NCBI RefSeq assembly: GCF_001894885.1
Contig: NZ_BCXB01000004.1
Span: 124,001-188,000 of the forward strand
DNA: 64,000 nucleotides
Direction of reading: 5' to 3'
Source of the DNA: Rhodococcus marinonascens NBRC 14363
GTDB lineage: Bacteria; Actinomycetota; Actinomycetes; Mycobacteriales; Mycobacteriaceae
Shown: one piece after another, positions 16,904 through 26,325 of the stretch
Position numbering within the stretch: the stretch's first letter is position 1
Layout: every line of letters starts with the position of its first letter
Notes under the pieces: model-generated
Database searches by the model: none
Told to the model about the DNA's origin: nothing
Seen by the model: the letters and a program-made list of their open reading frames with translations, nothing else
Translations under genes and position numbers: made by a program

Positions 16904-19822
16904 CTACTTCGGGATCGCCTCGTAGGCGGCAACAGCGTTCTGGAGCCGTGTGAGGGCCGCTCCATAAGCCGTGAAGTCACCACTACTCTGAGCGGCGGTC
17001 AGCGCATCCAACGATGCGTTGAGTTCAGTGATCGCAGCCGCAGCATCAACCGTTGGCACTGCCGCGGGAACCGGTTCCGCCGCCTCCGCGGGTGGCGGCG
17101 GCGCACCCGCCTCGGTTTCAGACAGAACCGCCTCATCGCTGGGCTCCGTCGCCACAGAGGCAGTACCGGCACCGAACACCTGACTGAGCGCCTCCGCCAA
17201 CGTCGGCGCGTAGCCGACCCGGATACCGTTGGTGTCGCTGAAGCTCACCAGGACACGTGCGAGTTGCGGGAAGGCGTTCGCGGAGTTCCGCTGGGTATAC
17301 AGCGGCTCCACGTAGAGGATGCCGCCATTGGCAATAGGTAGCGTGAGCAGGTTTCCGAATTGAATCCTGTTCGACTGCCGCAACAGCGACAACTCGCTGG
17401 CAACCGTCGAATTGGAGGTCATCGCACTCTGTGCCTGCTGCGGCCCCTGAGTCTGCGTATCCGTCGGTAGCTCGAACACGGTGAACTTGCCGTAATCCTC
17501 CGGATCGGCGACTACCGAAATGTATGCGGACAGCAGCTCACGGTTGTAACCCACCATCGGGCTCGTCAGACGGAACTCGGGCTCTGCCGTGTCCTTATCG
17601 CCGACCAGGACGTAGTAGGGAGGCTGATTGGCGCTCGTATCGATCGTGGGATCACTCGGTACCGACCAGAACGCGTTGTTCGTGAAGAACTCATTCGGAT
17701 TGTCCACGTGATACTTGGCCAGCATCTCCCGCTGAACCTTGAACAGGTCTTCGGGGTAGCGGAAGTGCGCCTGGAGGTCCGCGCTGATCTCACTCTTCGG
17801 CTTGACGGTGTCGGGAAACACACCCATCCACGCCTTCAGCACGGGGTCGTTCTCGTCCACCTGATACAGCGTCACCGTGCCGTCGTACGCATCGACTGTG
17901 GCCTTCACCGAGTTACGAATGTAGGACACCTCCTTGCGCGGAATCAATCGGCCGGTGTTCTGATCGATGCTGTCCTCGACCAACCCGTCGAGTGAACTGC
18001 GCTGTGCATAGGGGTAGTTCTCGAGCGTCGTATAGCCGTCGACGATCCATTGGACCTTGCCGTCGACCACGGCCGGGTACACGGAGCCGTCGGTGGTCAG
18101 CCACGGCGCCACCTGACTCACCCGGTCGCGAGGGTCACGGTTGTAGATGATCTTCGAATCCGACCCGATCGCCCCGGAGAACAGGATGTTTCGCTCGGTG
18201 AACTTGGCTGCGAAGGCCAATCGGTTGAACCAATTGCCTATCGGCACTCCGCCGGAACCGGTGTAGGTGTAGTTGGAGGTGTCGGTGTCGTATTCTCGCG
18301 GAGCCTCTCCCTGCGCGGCCCCGACGATGGCGTAGTCGGGATCGGATTCGGCGATCAACTCGCCGTAATAGATTCGGGGATTGTCCACCTGAAGGGCCGG
18401 ATCGGCGGGCTGCGAATTGAGATCGCTCACGTTGTAGAGCGGGTATCCGCCGGTGTTATCGCCCTCCGCCGCAGTCACCTGGTTGGCTTGCGCAGCGATG
18501 AACCCGTTGCCGTGGGTGTAAACGGTATGGCGGTTGATCCAGTCCGTCTGGTTTCCGGTCAGGTTGGCCGGCGCGAGTTCGCGCGCCGCAACAACGTAGT
18601 CGCGCAGTTGACCGTCTGTCTCATACCGGTCGACGTTGAGCGTCGTGGGGAACCCGTAGAAGTTCTTCAACTGCTGCTGGGCGGTAAAAGTGGGTGACAG
18701 GATATTCGGGTCCAGCAAACGCGCGTTGGCGATGGTCGTCACGTCCGCAGGCACGTCCTGAGGCTGTTCGGTGCCGACACCAGGGTAGTCCGCGTACTCG
18801 ACGTTGTCGGAGGTAATCCCGTACGCCTGCCGGGTCGCCTGGATGTTCCGCTCGATGTACGGGCTCTCCTTCTGGGCTGCGTTCGGCTTGACCGAGAACT
18901 GTTCCACCACCAGTGGCCACACCGCGCCAACCAGAACCGACGAGAGGACGAGAAGCGCTGTCGCCATCGCCGGGATCCGCAGATCACGCAGAAATATCGT
19001 GGCGAAGAATGCAACCGCACAGATCACCGCGATGGCCAGCAGGATCATTTTGGCCTGCAGCACCGCATTCATGTCGGTGTAGCTGCCGCCGCTGAACGTA
19101 GGTTCCTTCCTGCTGCTCGAAAGCAGGGAGTACCGGTCGAACCAATAGGCGACAGCCTTGAGGAGGATGAACGTTCCCGCCAGCACTGCCAACTGAACAC
19201 GCGCCGCATTGGTGAGTGTGCCTCCCCGACCGGCCAATTTCAGCCCGCCGAAGATGTAGTGCGTCACCAGGCTGGCGAAGAACGCCAGCAGAACCGCCAC
19301 GAACAGCCAGTTGAGAACGAACCGGTAAAACGGCAGGTCGAAGGTATAGAAACCGACGTCCAGACCGAATTCCGGATCGGTGACGCCGAATGCGCCACCA
19401 TTGAAGAACAGCTGCACCGTCACCCAACTGGACTGGGCGATCAGTCCGGCGAACAGTCCGATCACGATCGGAATTACCAGACCGAACAGGCGCAGGCGCG
19501 TCATCACCGTGGTGCGGTAGCGCGCGACCGGATCATTCGGTCCGGACACCGGGACGAAGACCGGCCGCGACCGGTAGGCGAGCAATAGTGCCAGCCAGAC
19601 GATCAGGCCGACAACGACGCCGACCACCAGGAAGAGTATTAGACGCGTGAGGAGAACCTTGGTGAAGACGCTGCGGAATCCGACCTCGCCGAACCACAAC
19701 CAGTCGGTATAGGTACTGATCAGGCGGGGACCCACCAGCAACAGCACGGCAGCGACTAACGCCGACACCAGCAGCACACGACTGCGTTTGGACAATGATG
19801 GTAATCCTGCGGGGGGCCGCAT
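16904..19822 (-). CDS. UPF0182 family large membrane protein
   Basis: A 972-residue membrane protein of the UPF0182 (COG1615) family, conserved in actinobacteria and of unknown function. The N-terminal third has about seven transmembrane segments, beginning [16 protein letters not shown] and including the conserved [14 protein letters not shown] loop. The rest is a large, probably extracytoplasmic domain with blocks such as [24 protein letters not shown] and EPLYTQRNS. The tail is Pro/Ala/Glu-rich and then helical. I chose ATG 19822 ([15 protein letters not shown]); an open frame runs upstream to 20347 without family similarity. It is divergent from the gene at 19990; the 167-bp gap should hold both promoters. 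Right after its end lie the IS remnants. Confidence 0.9.
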   Translation of the reverse strand: MRPPAGLPSLSKRSRVLLVSALVAAVLLLVGPRLISTYTDWLWFGEVGFRSVFTKVLLTRLILFLVVGVVVGLIVWLALLLAYRSRPVFVPVSGPNDPVARYRTTVMTRLRLFGLVIPIVIGLFAGLIAQSSWVTVQLFFNGGAFGVTDPEFGLDVGFYTFDLPFYRFVLNWLFVAVLLAFFASLVTHYIFGGLKLAGRGGTLTNAARVQLAVLAGTFILLKAVAYWFDRYSLLSSSRKEPTFSGGSYTDMNAVLQAKMILLAIAVICAVAFFATIFLRDLRIPAMATALLVLSSVLVGAVWPLVVEQFSVKPNAAQKESPYIERNIQATRQAYGITSDNVEYADYPGVGTEQPQDVPADVTTIANARLLDPNILSPTFTAQQQLKNFYGFPTTLNVDRYETDGQLRDYVVAARELAPANLTGNQTDWINRHTVYTHGNGFIAAQANQVTAAEGDNTGGYPLYNVSDLNSQPADPALQVDNPRIYYGELIAESDPDYAIVGAAQGEAPREYDTDTSNYTYTGSGGVPIGNWFNRLAFAAKFTERNILFSGAIGSDSKIIYNRDPRDRVSQVAPWLTTDGSVYPAVVDGKVQWIVDGYTTLENYPYAQRSSLDGLVEDSIDQNTGRLIPRKEVSYIRNSVKATVDAYDGTVTLYQVDENDPVLKAWMGVFPDTVKPKSEISADLQAHFRYPEDLFKVQREMLAKYHVDNPNEFFTNNAFWSVPSDPTIDTSANQPPYYVLVGDKDTAEPEFRLTSPMVGYNRELLSAYISVVADPEDYGKFTVFELPTDTQTQGPQQAQSAMTSNSTVASELSLLRQSNRIQFGNLLTLPIANGGILYVEPLYTQRNSANAFPQLARVLVSFSDTNGIRVGYAPTLAEALSQVFGAGTASVATEPSDEAVLSETEAGAPPPPAEAAEPVPAAVPTVDAAAAITELNASLDALTAAQSSGDFTAYGAALTRLQNAVAAYEAIPK

Positions 19823-19989
19823 GCCCACTAGCCACACTCCAAGAACTCGGCGACGCTCACACGCCGCGATCGACTGCGCGATCAGTCTCCCACACCCCAA
19901 CAGCGAGTGTGTGACCGTTTCGTCCCACCTTACGTAACATCCGCGAGATGCGGCCCTCGGTCCCGTTACCGGGGTGCAAAGATGAGTCC

Positions 19990-20592
19990 GTGAGTGAAAA
20001 GAATGTGAGCCGTGAGACGGACACCCTTGCCCGCTGTGTGCGTGAGGTGGTCGAATTCGTCGACGCCGGAGAATGGGATCAACCCCCTCAGATGTTCGCG
20101 CTCGTCCCGACCGAATTGCTCGCCGCGGCCGAACCGAGCCTGCTCGACCAACTTCTCGAGGGTTCGGAATTGACCCCTGTGGCGCAGGACCCTTTTCCGG
20201 ACGACATCGATGGCGGGTCACGTGCGCTCGACGAATTCCTGGCCACCACCAGCTGGCCAGAGTCCGTCGTCGGCTGCGCACTCGTTCAGGAGATCGTCGT
20301 CCTCCCACCCGAAGCAGAGTCCGATCTCGACGATGCACTCGTCCCACTGCTCTACGACCGCGACGCCGCAGACAATGCCGGGCGCGCCGCGGCCGAGTCG
20401 CATCCGGACCGCAAGTCGGGCCGGTTGATCGCAGCCGTTCTGCGCGACGGTCCGTCGCTGTGCGTGATGCAATTGCGCCCCGACGACGACGCCGACCCCT
20501 ACGCCGGAATCGAACTGCTCACCTACGAGGACCTGGCTCCGAATCTCGTCAACGCGCTGTACGCCACGTTCGACGCGACCGAAGACGACTAG
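19990..20592 (+). CDS. PPA1309 family conserved actinobacterial protein
   Basis: A 200-residue acidic soluble protein from GTG 19990 ([20 protein letters not shown]). It belongs to the PPA1309 family of actinobacterial proteins of unknown function. Recognisable blocks are [33 protein letters not shown] and [20 protein letters not shown]. No membrane segment or catalytic motif is seen. It is convergent with the PDZ protease gene, with 21 bp between their stops. The 14 codons upstream of the chosen start are open but the first ATG there lies in the promoter region, so GTG 19990 is preferred. Confidence 0.75.
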   Translation: MSEKNVSRETDTLARCVREVVEFVDAGEWDQPPQMFALVPTELLAAAEPSLLDQLLEGSELTPVAQDPFPDDIDGGSRALDEFLATTSWPESVVGCALVQEIVVLPPEAESDLDDALVPLLYDRDAADNAGRAAAESHPDRKSGRLIAAVLRDGPSLCVMQLRPDDDADPYAGIELLTYEDLAPNLVNALYATFDATEDD

Positions 20593-20613
20593 CTCTTCGG
20601 CGCAACGACATCT

Positions 20614-21636
20614 TCAGCACAGCGGTGCAGCGGCGCCCGCGTTGACTGCTTCGAGGGCGTCGATAGCTCCGTCGAGGTTCTCGACCTTCACCAACCGGAG
20701 TCCGTCGGGCGCACCCTGACGGGCCTCGTCGCAATTCTGCGCGGGAACGAGGAACGTCTCGGCACCGGCCTCGCTCGCGGCGATCAACTTGTACTTGATG
20801 CCACCGATCGGACCGACTTCGCCATCAGAGTCGATAGTGCCGGTTCCGGCAACGAACTTGCCGCCGTTGAGGTCACCCGGGCTTAGTTTGTCGATCACAG
20901 CAAGGGCGAACATCAGGCCGGCCGAAGGTCCCCCCACGTCGGCGAGATTGAAGTCGATCGTAAACGGAACGTCGGGAACCTCCTCGGGGGTTATTCCGAG
21001 ATAGCCCTTGGAATTGTCGTCCGGGCGGGGCCCGAGCACCACTGGCACCGTCGTCTCGACGGCGTCCCGAGTGACAACGATCGACACCTCCGTGCTCGGG
21101 GCCACGGCCGCCACAGCTTGCTGCACGTCACCGACAGTCGAGACCGCAGCGCCGTTCACGCTGACCAACTGGTCGCCCGCTCGCAGAACGTCGGTGGAGG
21201 GGCCATCATCAACCACCTGGGAGATCCGGAGGTCCACCGGCTCACCCAGGAAATGGAGTGCGGCGAGTTCGGCACTGTCCTCCGACCGCTGGAAGTCGGC
21301 TTCGTTCTCCTGCTGGACCTCATCCTTCGATCTGTCCGGCGGATACACTTCCTCGCGAGGCACGATGCCCTGACGCCCGCTCGCCCACAGTCCGAAAGCC
21401 TCGAACACATTGAGGTCGTCGCGCACCGCGACGGTCGTCATGTTGAGATGACCAGATGTCTCGTCCACATCGGTTCCCTCGATGGCGACGACTTCCTCAC
21501 CGCCCACTTCCCCGAGAGTGTTGAAGGTGGGGCCCGGCCCGAGCGCCACGTACGGCACCACGGTCACCGTGCCGAAGACCCCGAGTACCACAATCGGGCC
21601 CAGCGCAGCCAGAAGCGTCACGATCCGTCGATTCAC
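20614..21636 (-). CDS. Membrane-anchored PDZ and Lon-type (S16) protease, YlbL family
   Basis: A 340-residue protein with one N-terminal membrane anchor (ALGPIVVLGVFGTVTVVPYV), a PDZ domain (DVLRAGDQLVSVNGAAVSTV) around residues 165-190 and a C-terminal Lon-like protease domain. The catalytic serine is in DVGGPSAGLMFAL and the lysine in GPIGGIKYKLIAASEAGAE. The active site faces outside the cell. Substrates are unknown. Start is GTG. It stands between the PPA1309 gene (convergent) and the DUF2342 gene (divergent, 113 bp away), matching the mycobacterial order. Confidence 0.88.
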   Translation of the reverse strand: MNRRIVTLLAALGPIVVLGVFGTVTVVPYVALGPGPTFNTLGEVGGEEVVAIEGTDVDETSGHLNMTTVAVRDDLNVFEAFGLWASGRQGIVPREEVYPPDRSKDEVQQENEADFQRSEDSAELAALHFLGEPVDLRISQVVDDGPSTDVLRAGDQLVSVNGAAVSTVGDVQQAVAAVAPSTEVSIVVTRDAVETTVPVVLGPRPDDNSKGYLGITPEEVPDVPFTIDFNLADVGGPSAGLMFALAVIDKLSPGDLNGGKFVAGTGTIDSDGEVGPIGGIKYKLIAASEAGAETFLVPAQNCDEARQGAPDGLRLVKVENLDGAIDALEAVNAGAAAPLC

Positions 21637-21749
21637 CTGGACCAGCGTAGAGCGCGATCCCGCGGACGCTTGTGTCGGCTGTCGGCATGTTCGCCATCAG
21701 CGTGACACGGTGGACACCTGTGAATGCCTGCGCCTTGTAACGTTGGGGT

Positions 21750-23177
21750 ATGAGCAATACGCCGTTCGGCTTCTCCAACTCCGACGATCCCGACCGAGAA
21801 AACGACACCGGGGATCAGAGTGGGTCCGACCGTGACAAGAACGCGGGCGGTCCCGGCGACTTCGGTTTCGGGGCGGGTGGGTTCCCACAAGGCGGCTTCG
21901 ATCCGGCTGCTCTCGGCCAGATGCTCACCCAGTTCGGCCAGCTGCTGAGCGGGATGGGTACGTCGATGGGGTCGGGTGAGCAGAGCGGCCCGGTCAACTA
22001 CGACCTCGCCAAAAAACTCGCCCGCCAGCAAATGGGTTCGGTCACACCCGTCACCCAGGGCAATTCCGAGGCCATAGCCGATGCGACTCGGCTCGCCGAA
22101 CTATGGCTCGACGCCGCGACGACATTGCCCGCGGGTGCGTCGAAGACGCTCGCGTGGACGCCCAACGACTGGCTCGACAATACTCTCGACACGTGGAAGC
22201 GGCTGTGCGATCCCGTCGCGGAGAAGGTATCCGGCATGTGGGCACAGGGTCTGCCCGAAGAGGCACGGCAGATGGCCGGACCCATGCTCGGCATGATGAG
22301 CCAGATGGGCGGTCTCGCGTTCGGCTCACAACTGGGCCAGGCTCTCGGCCAGTTGTCGAAGGAGGTTCTCACCTCCACCGACATCGGACTCCCGTTGGGC
22401 CCGGCCGGCACGGGCGCCCTGCTTCCGGCCGCGGTCGGAAGGTTCAGCAAGGGCCTCGAACAGCCCGACCGGGAGATCCTCGTCTTTCTCGCTGCCCGTG
22501 AAGCCGCCTACCAGCGCCTCTATAGCCACGTCCCGTGGCTCCGCCAACGCCTCCTCGCCACGGTCGAGGAATACGCCCGCGGGATCACGATGGACTTCTC
22601 CGCCATCGAGGACATGGTCAAGGGGCTCGATCCGTCAGCACTGGGTGATCCCTCGCAGCTCGAGAACATCCTGCAGCAGGGTGCGTTCGAACCCCAGACC
22701 ACGCCGGAACAGAAGCAGGCCCTCGAGCGTCTCGAGACGCTGCTCGCCCTCGTCGAGGGCTGGGTCGAGGTCGTTGTGGCTTCAGCGCTGCACGACCGGC
22801 TCCCCGGCGTCGCGGCCCTCAGCGAGACACTGCGCCGTCGGCGTGCAACCGGCGGACCGGCAGAACAGACGTTCGCGACGCTCGTCGGACTCGAATTGCG
22901 ACCCCGCAAGGTACGTGAGGCGGCGCAGCTGTGGAATCGGCTTACCTCCGAATCCACCATCGATTCTCGCGACAGAGTGTGGGCCCACCCCGACCTGCTA
23001 CCCGACTCGTCCGATCTCGACAATCCCGACGCATTCGTCGATCGTGTCCTCGGAGGTGGCGAGGATGGCGGCAACTTCGACAATCCGATGGCGCAACTTG
23101 AGGCCACCGAGGCTCGCGAACGTGCTGAAGAAGCCGAGCGGGGCGGCGGGAATCGGGATGACGAACCCCAGCCCTGA
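21750..23177 (+). CDS. Zincin-like DUF2342 family protein
   Basis: A 475-residue member of the DUF2342 family, annotated elsewhere as zinc-dependent metalloprotease or F420-associated protein. The N-terminus is Gly/Phe/Asp-rich and looks disordered (about residues 1-60). The family core includes NYDLAKKLARQQ, ATRLAELWLDAAT, MGGLAFGSQLGQALGQLSKE and LAAREAAYQRLYSHVPWLRQ. In related proteins the metal-binding HExxH should lie in this last region; here I see REAAYQRLYSH and no HExxH, so protease activity is doubtful. The acidic, charged C-terminus ends in GGGNRDDEPQP. It is followed by a DnaA-box palindrome. Confidence 0.82.
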   Translation: MSNTPFGFSNSDDPDRENDTGDQSGSDRDKNAGGPGDFGFGAGGFPQGGFDPAALGQMLTQFGQLLSGMGTSMGSGEQSGPVNYDLAKKLARQQMGSVTPVTQGNSEAIADATRLAELWLDAATTLPAGASKTLAWTPNDWLDNTLDTWKRLCDPVAEKVSGMWAQGLPEEARQMAGPMLGMMSQMGGLAFGSQLGQALGQLSKEVLTSTDIGLPLGPAGTGALLPAAVGRFSKGLEQPDREILVFLAAREAAYQRLYSHVPWLRQRLLATVEEYARGITMDFSAIEDMVKGLDPSALGDPSQLENILQQGAFEPQTTPEQKQALERLETLLALVEGWVEVVVASALHDRLPGVAALSETLRRRRATGGPAEQTFATLVGLELRPRKVREAAQLWNRLTSESTIDSRDRVWAHPDLLPDSSDLDNPDAFVDRVLGGGEDGGNFDNPMAQLEATEARERAEEAERGGGNRDDEPQP

Positions 23178-23209
23178 CGCGCTGATCGACACAATCTCCT
23201 CGTAGCGAA

Positions 23210-23247
23210 ATATCCACAGGTCGGAAAGCTTTTCGGCCTGTGGATAA
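23210..23247. promoter_or_regulatory. Inverted pair of DnaA-box-like sequences forming a palindrome
   Basis: ATATCCACA (23210-23218) matches the DnaA box TTATCCACA at eight of nine positions, and TGTGGATAA (23239-23247) is an exact box in the opposite orientation. TATCCACAGG and CCTGTGGATA are perfect 10-bp arms with AAAGCTTT in the loop. The site is 33 bp after the DUF2342 stop. It could equally act as a terminator hairpin. Confidence 0.5.
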
Positions 23248-23296
23248 CTCGTCTGTGACGGCTTCTCGGTTAACCGCGGCCTGCCATCATCTGCGG

Positions 23297-24190
23297 GTGA
23301 GCTTCCAGAACCCACGCGCCGTTGGCGCTACCCTCGATCCTCGAATTCCCGTGCTCGTCCGTCGCGACGGCCGCGTCCAGCTCGGCTGGGATCCCGAGCA
23401 CGCACTGGTTCTCGCACTGCCGCCCGGTGTTCACACCGACCAACTCCTCGCCGTCCTCCGACTACTCGACGGCAGGAACTCACGCCCTCACATCCTGTGG
23501 ACCGCGGTGGGGCTCGGCATGGCTCCCACTGACGTGGCCAGACTTCTCAGCGATCTCGATCGGGCAGGACTGATCGACGTCGCCGGTCCGCCAACCGTCG
23601 CGGCAACCCCGGCGATCCGGGTGCACGGGCGCGGGCCGCTGTCGGATGCGGTGTCGCGCGCCCTGACCGACGGCGGGAATCGGGTGATGCGTTCGTACCG
23701 GTATTCGGCGGAGAGCGACGTCACGCGGTGGAACGCCGCGTGCGTCGTGCTTTCGGACGATCTAGTGGCGGAGCCCCGCCTCGTTGCGGACCTGGTCCGG
23801 AACGGGATACCTCACCTTCAGGTTCGGCTCCGCGACGGTCGCGGGGTGGTAGGCCCGCTCGTGTTGCCCGGCCACACCAGTTGTCTCCGGTGCGCCGACC
23901 TCCTCCGTGCCGGATACGACGACGACTGGCCACACCTGTCCGCTCAGCTCCTCGGGGCCGTCGGGCACGCTAGCCCTGCCGTGATCATGGCTACGGCTGC
24001 AGTCGCGCTCGGTCAGCTGGAGGCCGTGCTGTCCGCCCCTCGAAGCGCGCCGCCGAGCAGTCTTGGCGCAACCCTCGAGATCGACCTCGCGGCCCACCGA
24101 CTAGTGACCCGGCACTGGCCCCGGCAGGTGAGCTGCAGCTGCACATATCTGGCACCCGCCGCAGGCGACCCCGGCCGTCTTCCGTCATGA
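23297..24190 (+). CDS. E1-like/ThiF-superfamily protein (cyclodehydratase-like)
   Basis: A 297-residue protein starting at GTG 23297 (VSFQNPRAVGATLDPRIPVL). It resembles E1-like proteins that go with leader-peptide or ubiquitin-like activation, but the nucleotide-binding glycine motif is weak (VHGRGPLSDAVSRAL near residue 117). A four-cysteine metal site is visible: SCLRCADLLRAGYDDDWP and, near the end, VSCSCTYL. No ribosomal peptide precursor or YcaO gene is nearby, so a bacteriocin role is not supported. The same gene precedes the ABC1 kinase gene in mycobacteria. The upstream frame is open to 23240, but that would place the start inside the DnaA-box palindrome. Confidence 0.65.
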   Translation: MSFQNPRAVGATLDPRIPVLVRRDGRVQLGWDPEHALVLALPPGVHTDQLLAVLRLLDGRNSRPHILWTAVGLGMAPTDVARLLSDLDRAGLIDVAGPPTVAATPAIRVHGRGPLSDAVSRALTDGGNRVMRSYRYSAESDVTRWNAACVVLSDDLVAEPRLVADLVRNGIPHLQVRLRDGRGVVGPLVLPGHTSCLRCADLLRAGYDDDWPHLSAQLLGAVGHASPAVIMATAAVALGQLEAVLSAPRSAPPSSLGATLEIDLAAHRLVTRHWPRQVSCSCTYLAPAAGDPGRLPS

Positions 24191-24194
24191 TGGT

Positions 24195-25532
24195 GTGGTG
24201 TCCGACATCCCTCGCAGGAGTTCTGCCCGCACCGCCAAACTCGCGAGCATTCCCTTGGGAATCGCGGGGCGTGCGGCGATGGGTCTCGGCAGGAAACTGA
24301 CCGGGGGCGACAAGGACGCCATCGACGCACAGTTGAGCGCGAAGGCCGCCGAGCAACTGTTCGCCGTCCTCGGAGAACTCAAGGGCGGCGCAATGAAGCT
24401 GGGGCAGGCCCTGAGCGTGATGGAGGCCGCGATCCCAGAGGAGTTCGCCGAGCCCTATCGCGAGTCGCTGAACAAACTGCAGGCGCAGGCTCCTCCTCTG
24501 CCTGCGCGGGCCGTGCACAAGATGCTCGACCAGCAATTGGGCACGAAGTGGCGTGATCGGTTCGAATCGTTCGACGACACCCCCGCTGCATCGGCCAGTA
24601 TCGGGCAGGTACACCGCGCAGTCTGGTCCGATGGCCGCGAGGTCGCAGTCAAGGTTCAATACCCCGGTGCAGACGAAGCCCTGCGAGCCGATCTCAAGAC
24701 CCTCGGCCGCTTTGCCGGCCTGTTCGCATCGGCGATACCAGGGGTCGACGTTCGCCCGGTCATCGACGAATTCACCGCCCGGACCGAAGAGGAACTCGAC
24801 TACCGGATAGAGGCGAACAATCAGCGCCGGTTCGCCACGGTCTACGAAGGAGATCCACAGTTCGCGATCCCGCACATCGTCGCCAGCGCCCCCAAGGTTG
24901 TGGTGAGCGAGTGGATGTCGGCCAAACCCTTGTCGGCCATCATCGCCGACGGCACGCCGGAGGAGCGCAACACCGCAGGAGCGCTGTTGGCCGAGTTCCA
25001 CTTCGCCTCCCCCACCCGGGTCGGCCTGCTCCACTGCGACCCGCACCCAGGAAACTTCATGCTGCACAGCGACGGCCGCCTCGGCGTCATCGATTTCGGT
25101 GCCGCCGCGCCCTTTCCGCACGGGCTTCCACCGGTCCTGGGAGCCATGGTCCGACTGGCCCTGCACGAGCAATTCGACGAACTGACGGAGTTGCTGCACA
25201 CCAACGGATTCGTCCTGCCCGGCAAAACGGTCACGGACCAGGAAATTGCAGACTACCTGCGCCCCTTGACCGATCCGATCCGATCCGAATCGTTCCATTT
25301 CACCCGCGCATGGCTGCAGAATGCCGCTGGAACCGCAACCTACTTCAACAGTCCCCAGTTCCGCACAGCTCGGGCGCTGAAACTGCCGGCCGAGTATCTG
25401 ATGATCTTCCGGGTGCTCGTGGGGTCGGTCGGGATCTGCGCTCAACTGGACGCGTATGCGCCGTACATGGCCATCCTCACGCGTTGGCTCCCCGGGTTCG
25501 CCGATACTCCCGAGGACCAAGACACCCTCTGA
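24195..25532 (+). CDS. ABC1/AarF (UbiB) family atypical kinase
   Basis: A 445-residue ABC1 kinase-like protein. The family-specific KxGQ motif is GGAMKLGQALSVMEAA; ASASIGQVHRAVW is the altered glycine-rich loop, VAVKVQYPG carries the ATP-binding lysine, EELDYRIEANN the conserved ExD, LLHCDPHPGNFML the catalytic loop and VIDFGAA the DFG equivalent. UbiB-type proteins support quinone and lipid metabolism; their substrate is not agreed. Starts at adjacent GTG codons (24195, 24198) are both possible. It overlaps nothing, begins 4 bp after the E1-like gene, and is probably in one transcript with it. A strong stem-loop lies after its stop. Confidence 0.88.
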   Translation: MVSDIPRRSSARTAKLASIPLGIAGRAAMGLGRKLTGGDKDAIDAQLSAKAAEQLFAVLGELKGGAMKLGQALSVMEAAIPEEFAEPYRESLNKLQAQAPPLPARAVHKMLDQQLGTKWRDRFESFDDTPAASASIGQVHRAVWSDGREVAVKVQYPGADEALRADLKTLGRFAGLFASAIPGVDVRPVIDEFTARTEEELDYRIEANNQRRFATVYEGDPQFAIPHIVASAPKVVVSEWMSAKPLSAIIADGTPEERNTAGALLAEFHFASPTRVGLLHCDPHPGNFMLHSDGRLGVIDFGAAAPFPHGLPPVLGAMVRLALHEQFDELTELLHTNGFVLPGKTVTDQEIADYLRPLTDPIRSESFHFTRAWLQNAAGTATYFNSPQFRTARALKLPAEYLMIFRVLVGSVGICAQLDAYAPYMAILTRWLPGFADTPEDQDTL

Positions 25533-25548
25533 TCGCGACGAGACAGAG

Positions 25549-25595
25549 CGTGCGTCCGCCCGGCTCACTCGTCCGATCTGCCGGGCGGGCGCACG
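25549..25595. terminator. Bidirectional terminator-type hairpin between ABC1 kinase and whiB7
   Basis: CGTGCGTCCGCCCGGC (25549-25564) pairs with GCCGGGCGGGCGCACG (25580-25595) at 15 of 16 positions around a 15-nt loop. It sits between two convergent genes, so it can end transcription from both sides. No U-tract, as is common in actinobacteria. Confidence 0.65.
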
Positions 25596-25619
25596 AATTC
25601 CCCTGCCCTGCACTGGACT

Positions 25620-25940
25620 CTAGGCGCAAACGAGCGTCTGAGTCTTAGGCGGGCGTCCCCGAGAACGCTTTCGAGCGATCACGGCGCCCTGATCGAAGAT
25701 CTCCCCACCCCACACACCCCAAGGCTCACCTCGATCGAGCGCCGCGTCGAGGCAACGGGACCGAATCGGGCAGGGCGCGCAGAGCGCCTTGGCCTGTTCC
25801 AGGCGGGCAGGCGAGTCCGCGAACCACAGGTCCGGGTCGTCGGCCCGGCACGGGAGGTCCCCACGCAAGGACGCTATCTCAACAACTCCGCTTGTGGCGG
25901 TATAGGTTTCGGATACCCCTCGGCATGTCTCGGTAGACAC
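25620..25940 (-). CDS. whiB7: Redox-sensing transcription factor WhiB7
   Basis: A 106-residue WhiB protein. The four [4Fe-4S] cysteines are in LPCRADDPDLWF, LCAPCPIRSRC (three). The GVWGGEIFD turn follows, and the C-terminus carries the AT-hook RGRPPK that distinguishes WhiB7 from other WhiB proteins. WhiB7 binds the principal sigma factor and switches on intrinsic antibiotic-resistance genes when ribosomes are inhibited. Position next to uvrD2 matches mycobacterial whiB7. Start is GTG at 25940 with GAGGAGAAGG upstream. The gene has a leader of about 380 nt with its own promoter, a small upstream ORF and two hairpins, described separately. Confidence 0.93.
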   Translation of the reverse strand: MSTETCRGVSETYTATSGVVEIASLRGDLPCRADDPDLWFADSPARLEQAKALCAPCPIRSRCLDAALDRGEPWGVWGGEIFDQGAVIARKRSRGRPPKTQTLVCA

Positions 25941-26040
25941 GTCCTTCTCCTCTGCTCTTCATGACGATCGTTCTGTTCGGTTCGATGGAGTGGTCGCGAA
26001 CCAGAGCCGAGGCTGCGAGCGGGGAAGTGCTCGAACTGCA

Positions 26041-26074
26041 AAGGCCACGGTCCGCGTTGCGGGTCCGTGGCCTT
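26041..26074 (-). terminator. Attenuator hairpin in the whiB7 leader
   Basis: AAGGCCACGG (26041-26050) and CCGTGGCCTT (26065-26074) are perfect 10-bp arms around a 14-nt loop. On the whiB7 strand the stem ends CCTTTGC, a short U run. It lies after the upstream ORF's stop and about 100 nt before whiB7, the expected place for an intrinsic terminator that uncoupled translation would release. Confidence 0.7.
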
Positions 26075-26094
26075 GAAAAGACGGTGGGAGTGTT

Positions 26095-26259
26095 CTATCG
26101 AGGAATTCCTCGACAACTCCGATACACGGACTCGACTGCTGCTGCGGGATGACGACTGGCCGCTGACCAGCAGATCGCCAGCACCGTTTCCGCCGCGTTC
26201 GTCCCGAACAGCGGGGAGGCAGCAGCGACTGTCATCTGATGTGCTTGATACTTCGTCAT
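26095..26259 (-). CDS. whiB7 leader upstream ORF (54 codons)
   Basis: ATG at 26259 follows GGAGGTGG (26274-26267) with seven bases between, an excellent ribosome-binding site. The peptide begins MTKYQAHQMTVAAASPLFGT and ends in SVYRSCRGIPR, stopping at TAG 26097-26095. It is encoded entirely in the whiB7 transcript leader and stops just before the attenuator hairpin. In mycobacteria, translation of a small ORF in the whiB7 leader senses ribosome inhibition; this ORF has the right place for the same job. The peptide itself resembles no family I know. It is longer than the mycobacterial one as I recall it. Confidence 0.65.
   Translation of the reverse strand: MTKYQAHQMTVAAASPLFGTNAAETVLAICWSAASRHPAAAVESVYRSCRGIPR
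26098..26113. promoter_or_regulatory. 16-bp perfect palindrome at the end of the whiB7 upstream ORF
   Basis: TCGAGGAATTCCTCGA covers the last sense codons of the upstream ORF, directly before its TAG. As RNA it can fold or pair with alternative partners, so it may compete with the downstream attenuator stem. That competition is inference. Confidence 0.5.
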
Positions 26260-26325
26260 TTCACCGCCACCTCCATTTCTTCTAGATCCCATGCGAACCG
26301 CACGAGCCTCCCTCGCGCTGGAACC

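Noticed and set aside
23297-24190. A thiazole/oxazole-modified peptide (bacteriocin) cluster
   Set aside because: The E1-like gene has no YcaO partner, precursor peptide or transporter nearby and belongs to conserved mycobacterial gene order.
23991-25613. 540-codon minus-strand frame opposite the ABC1 kinase
   Set aside because: Antisense shadow; the plus strand has KxGQ, HCDPHPGN and DFG equivalents.
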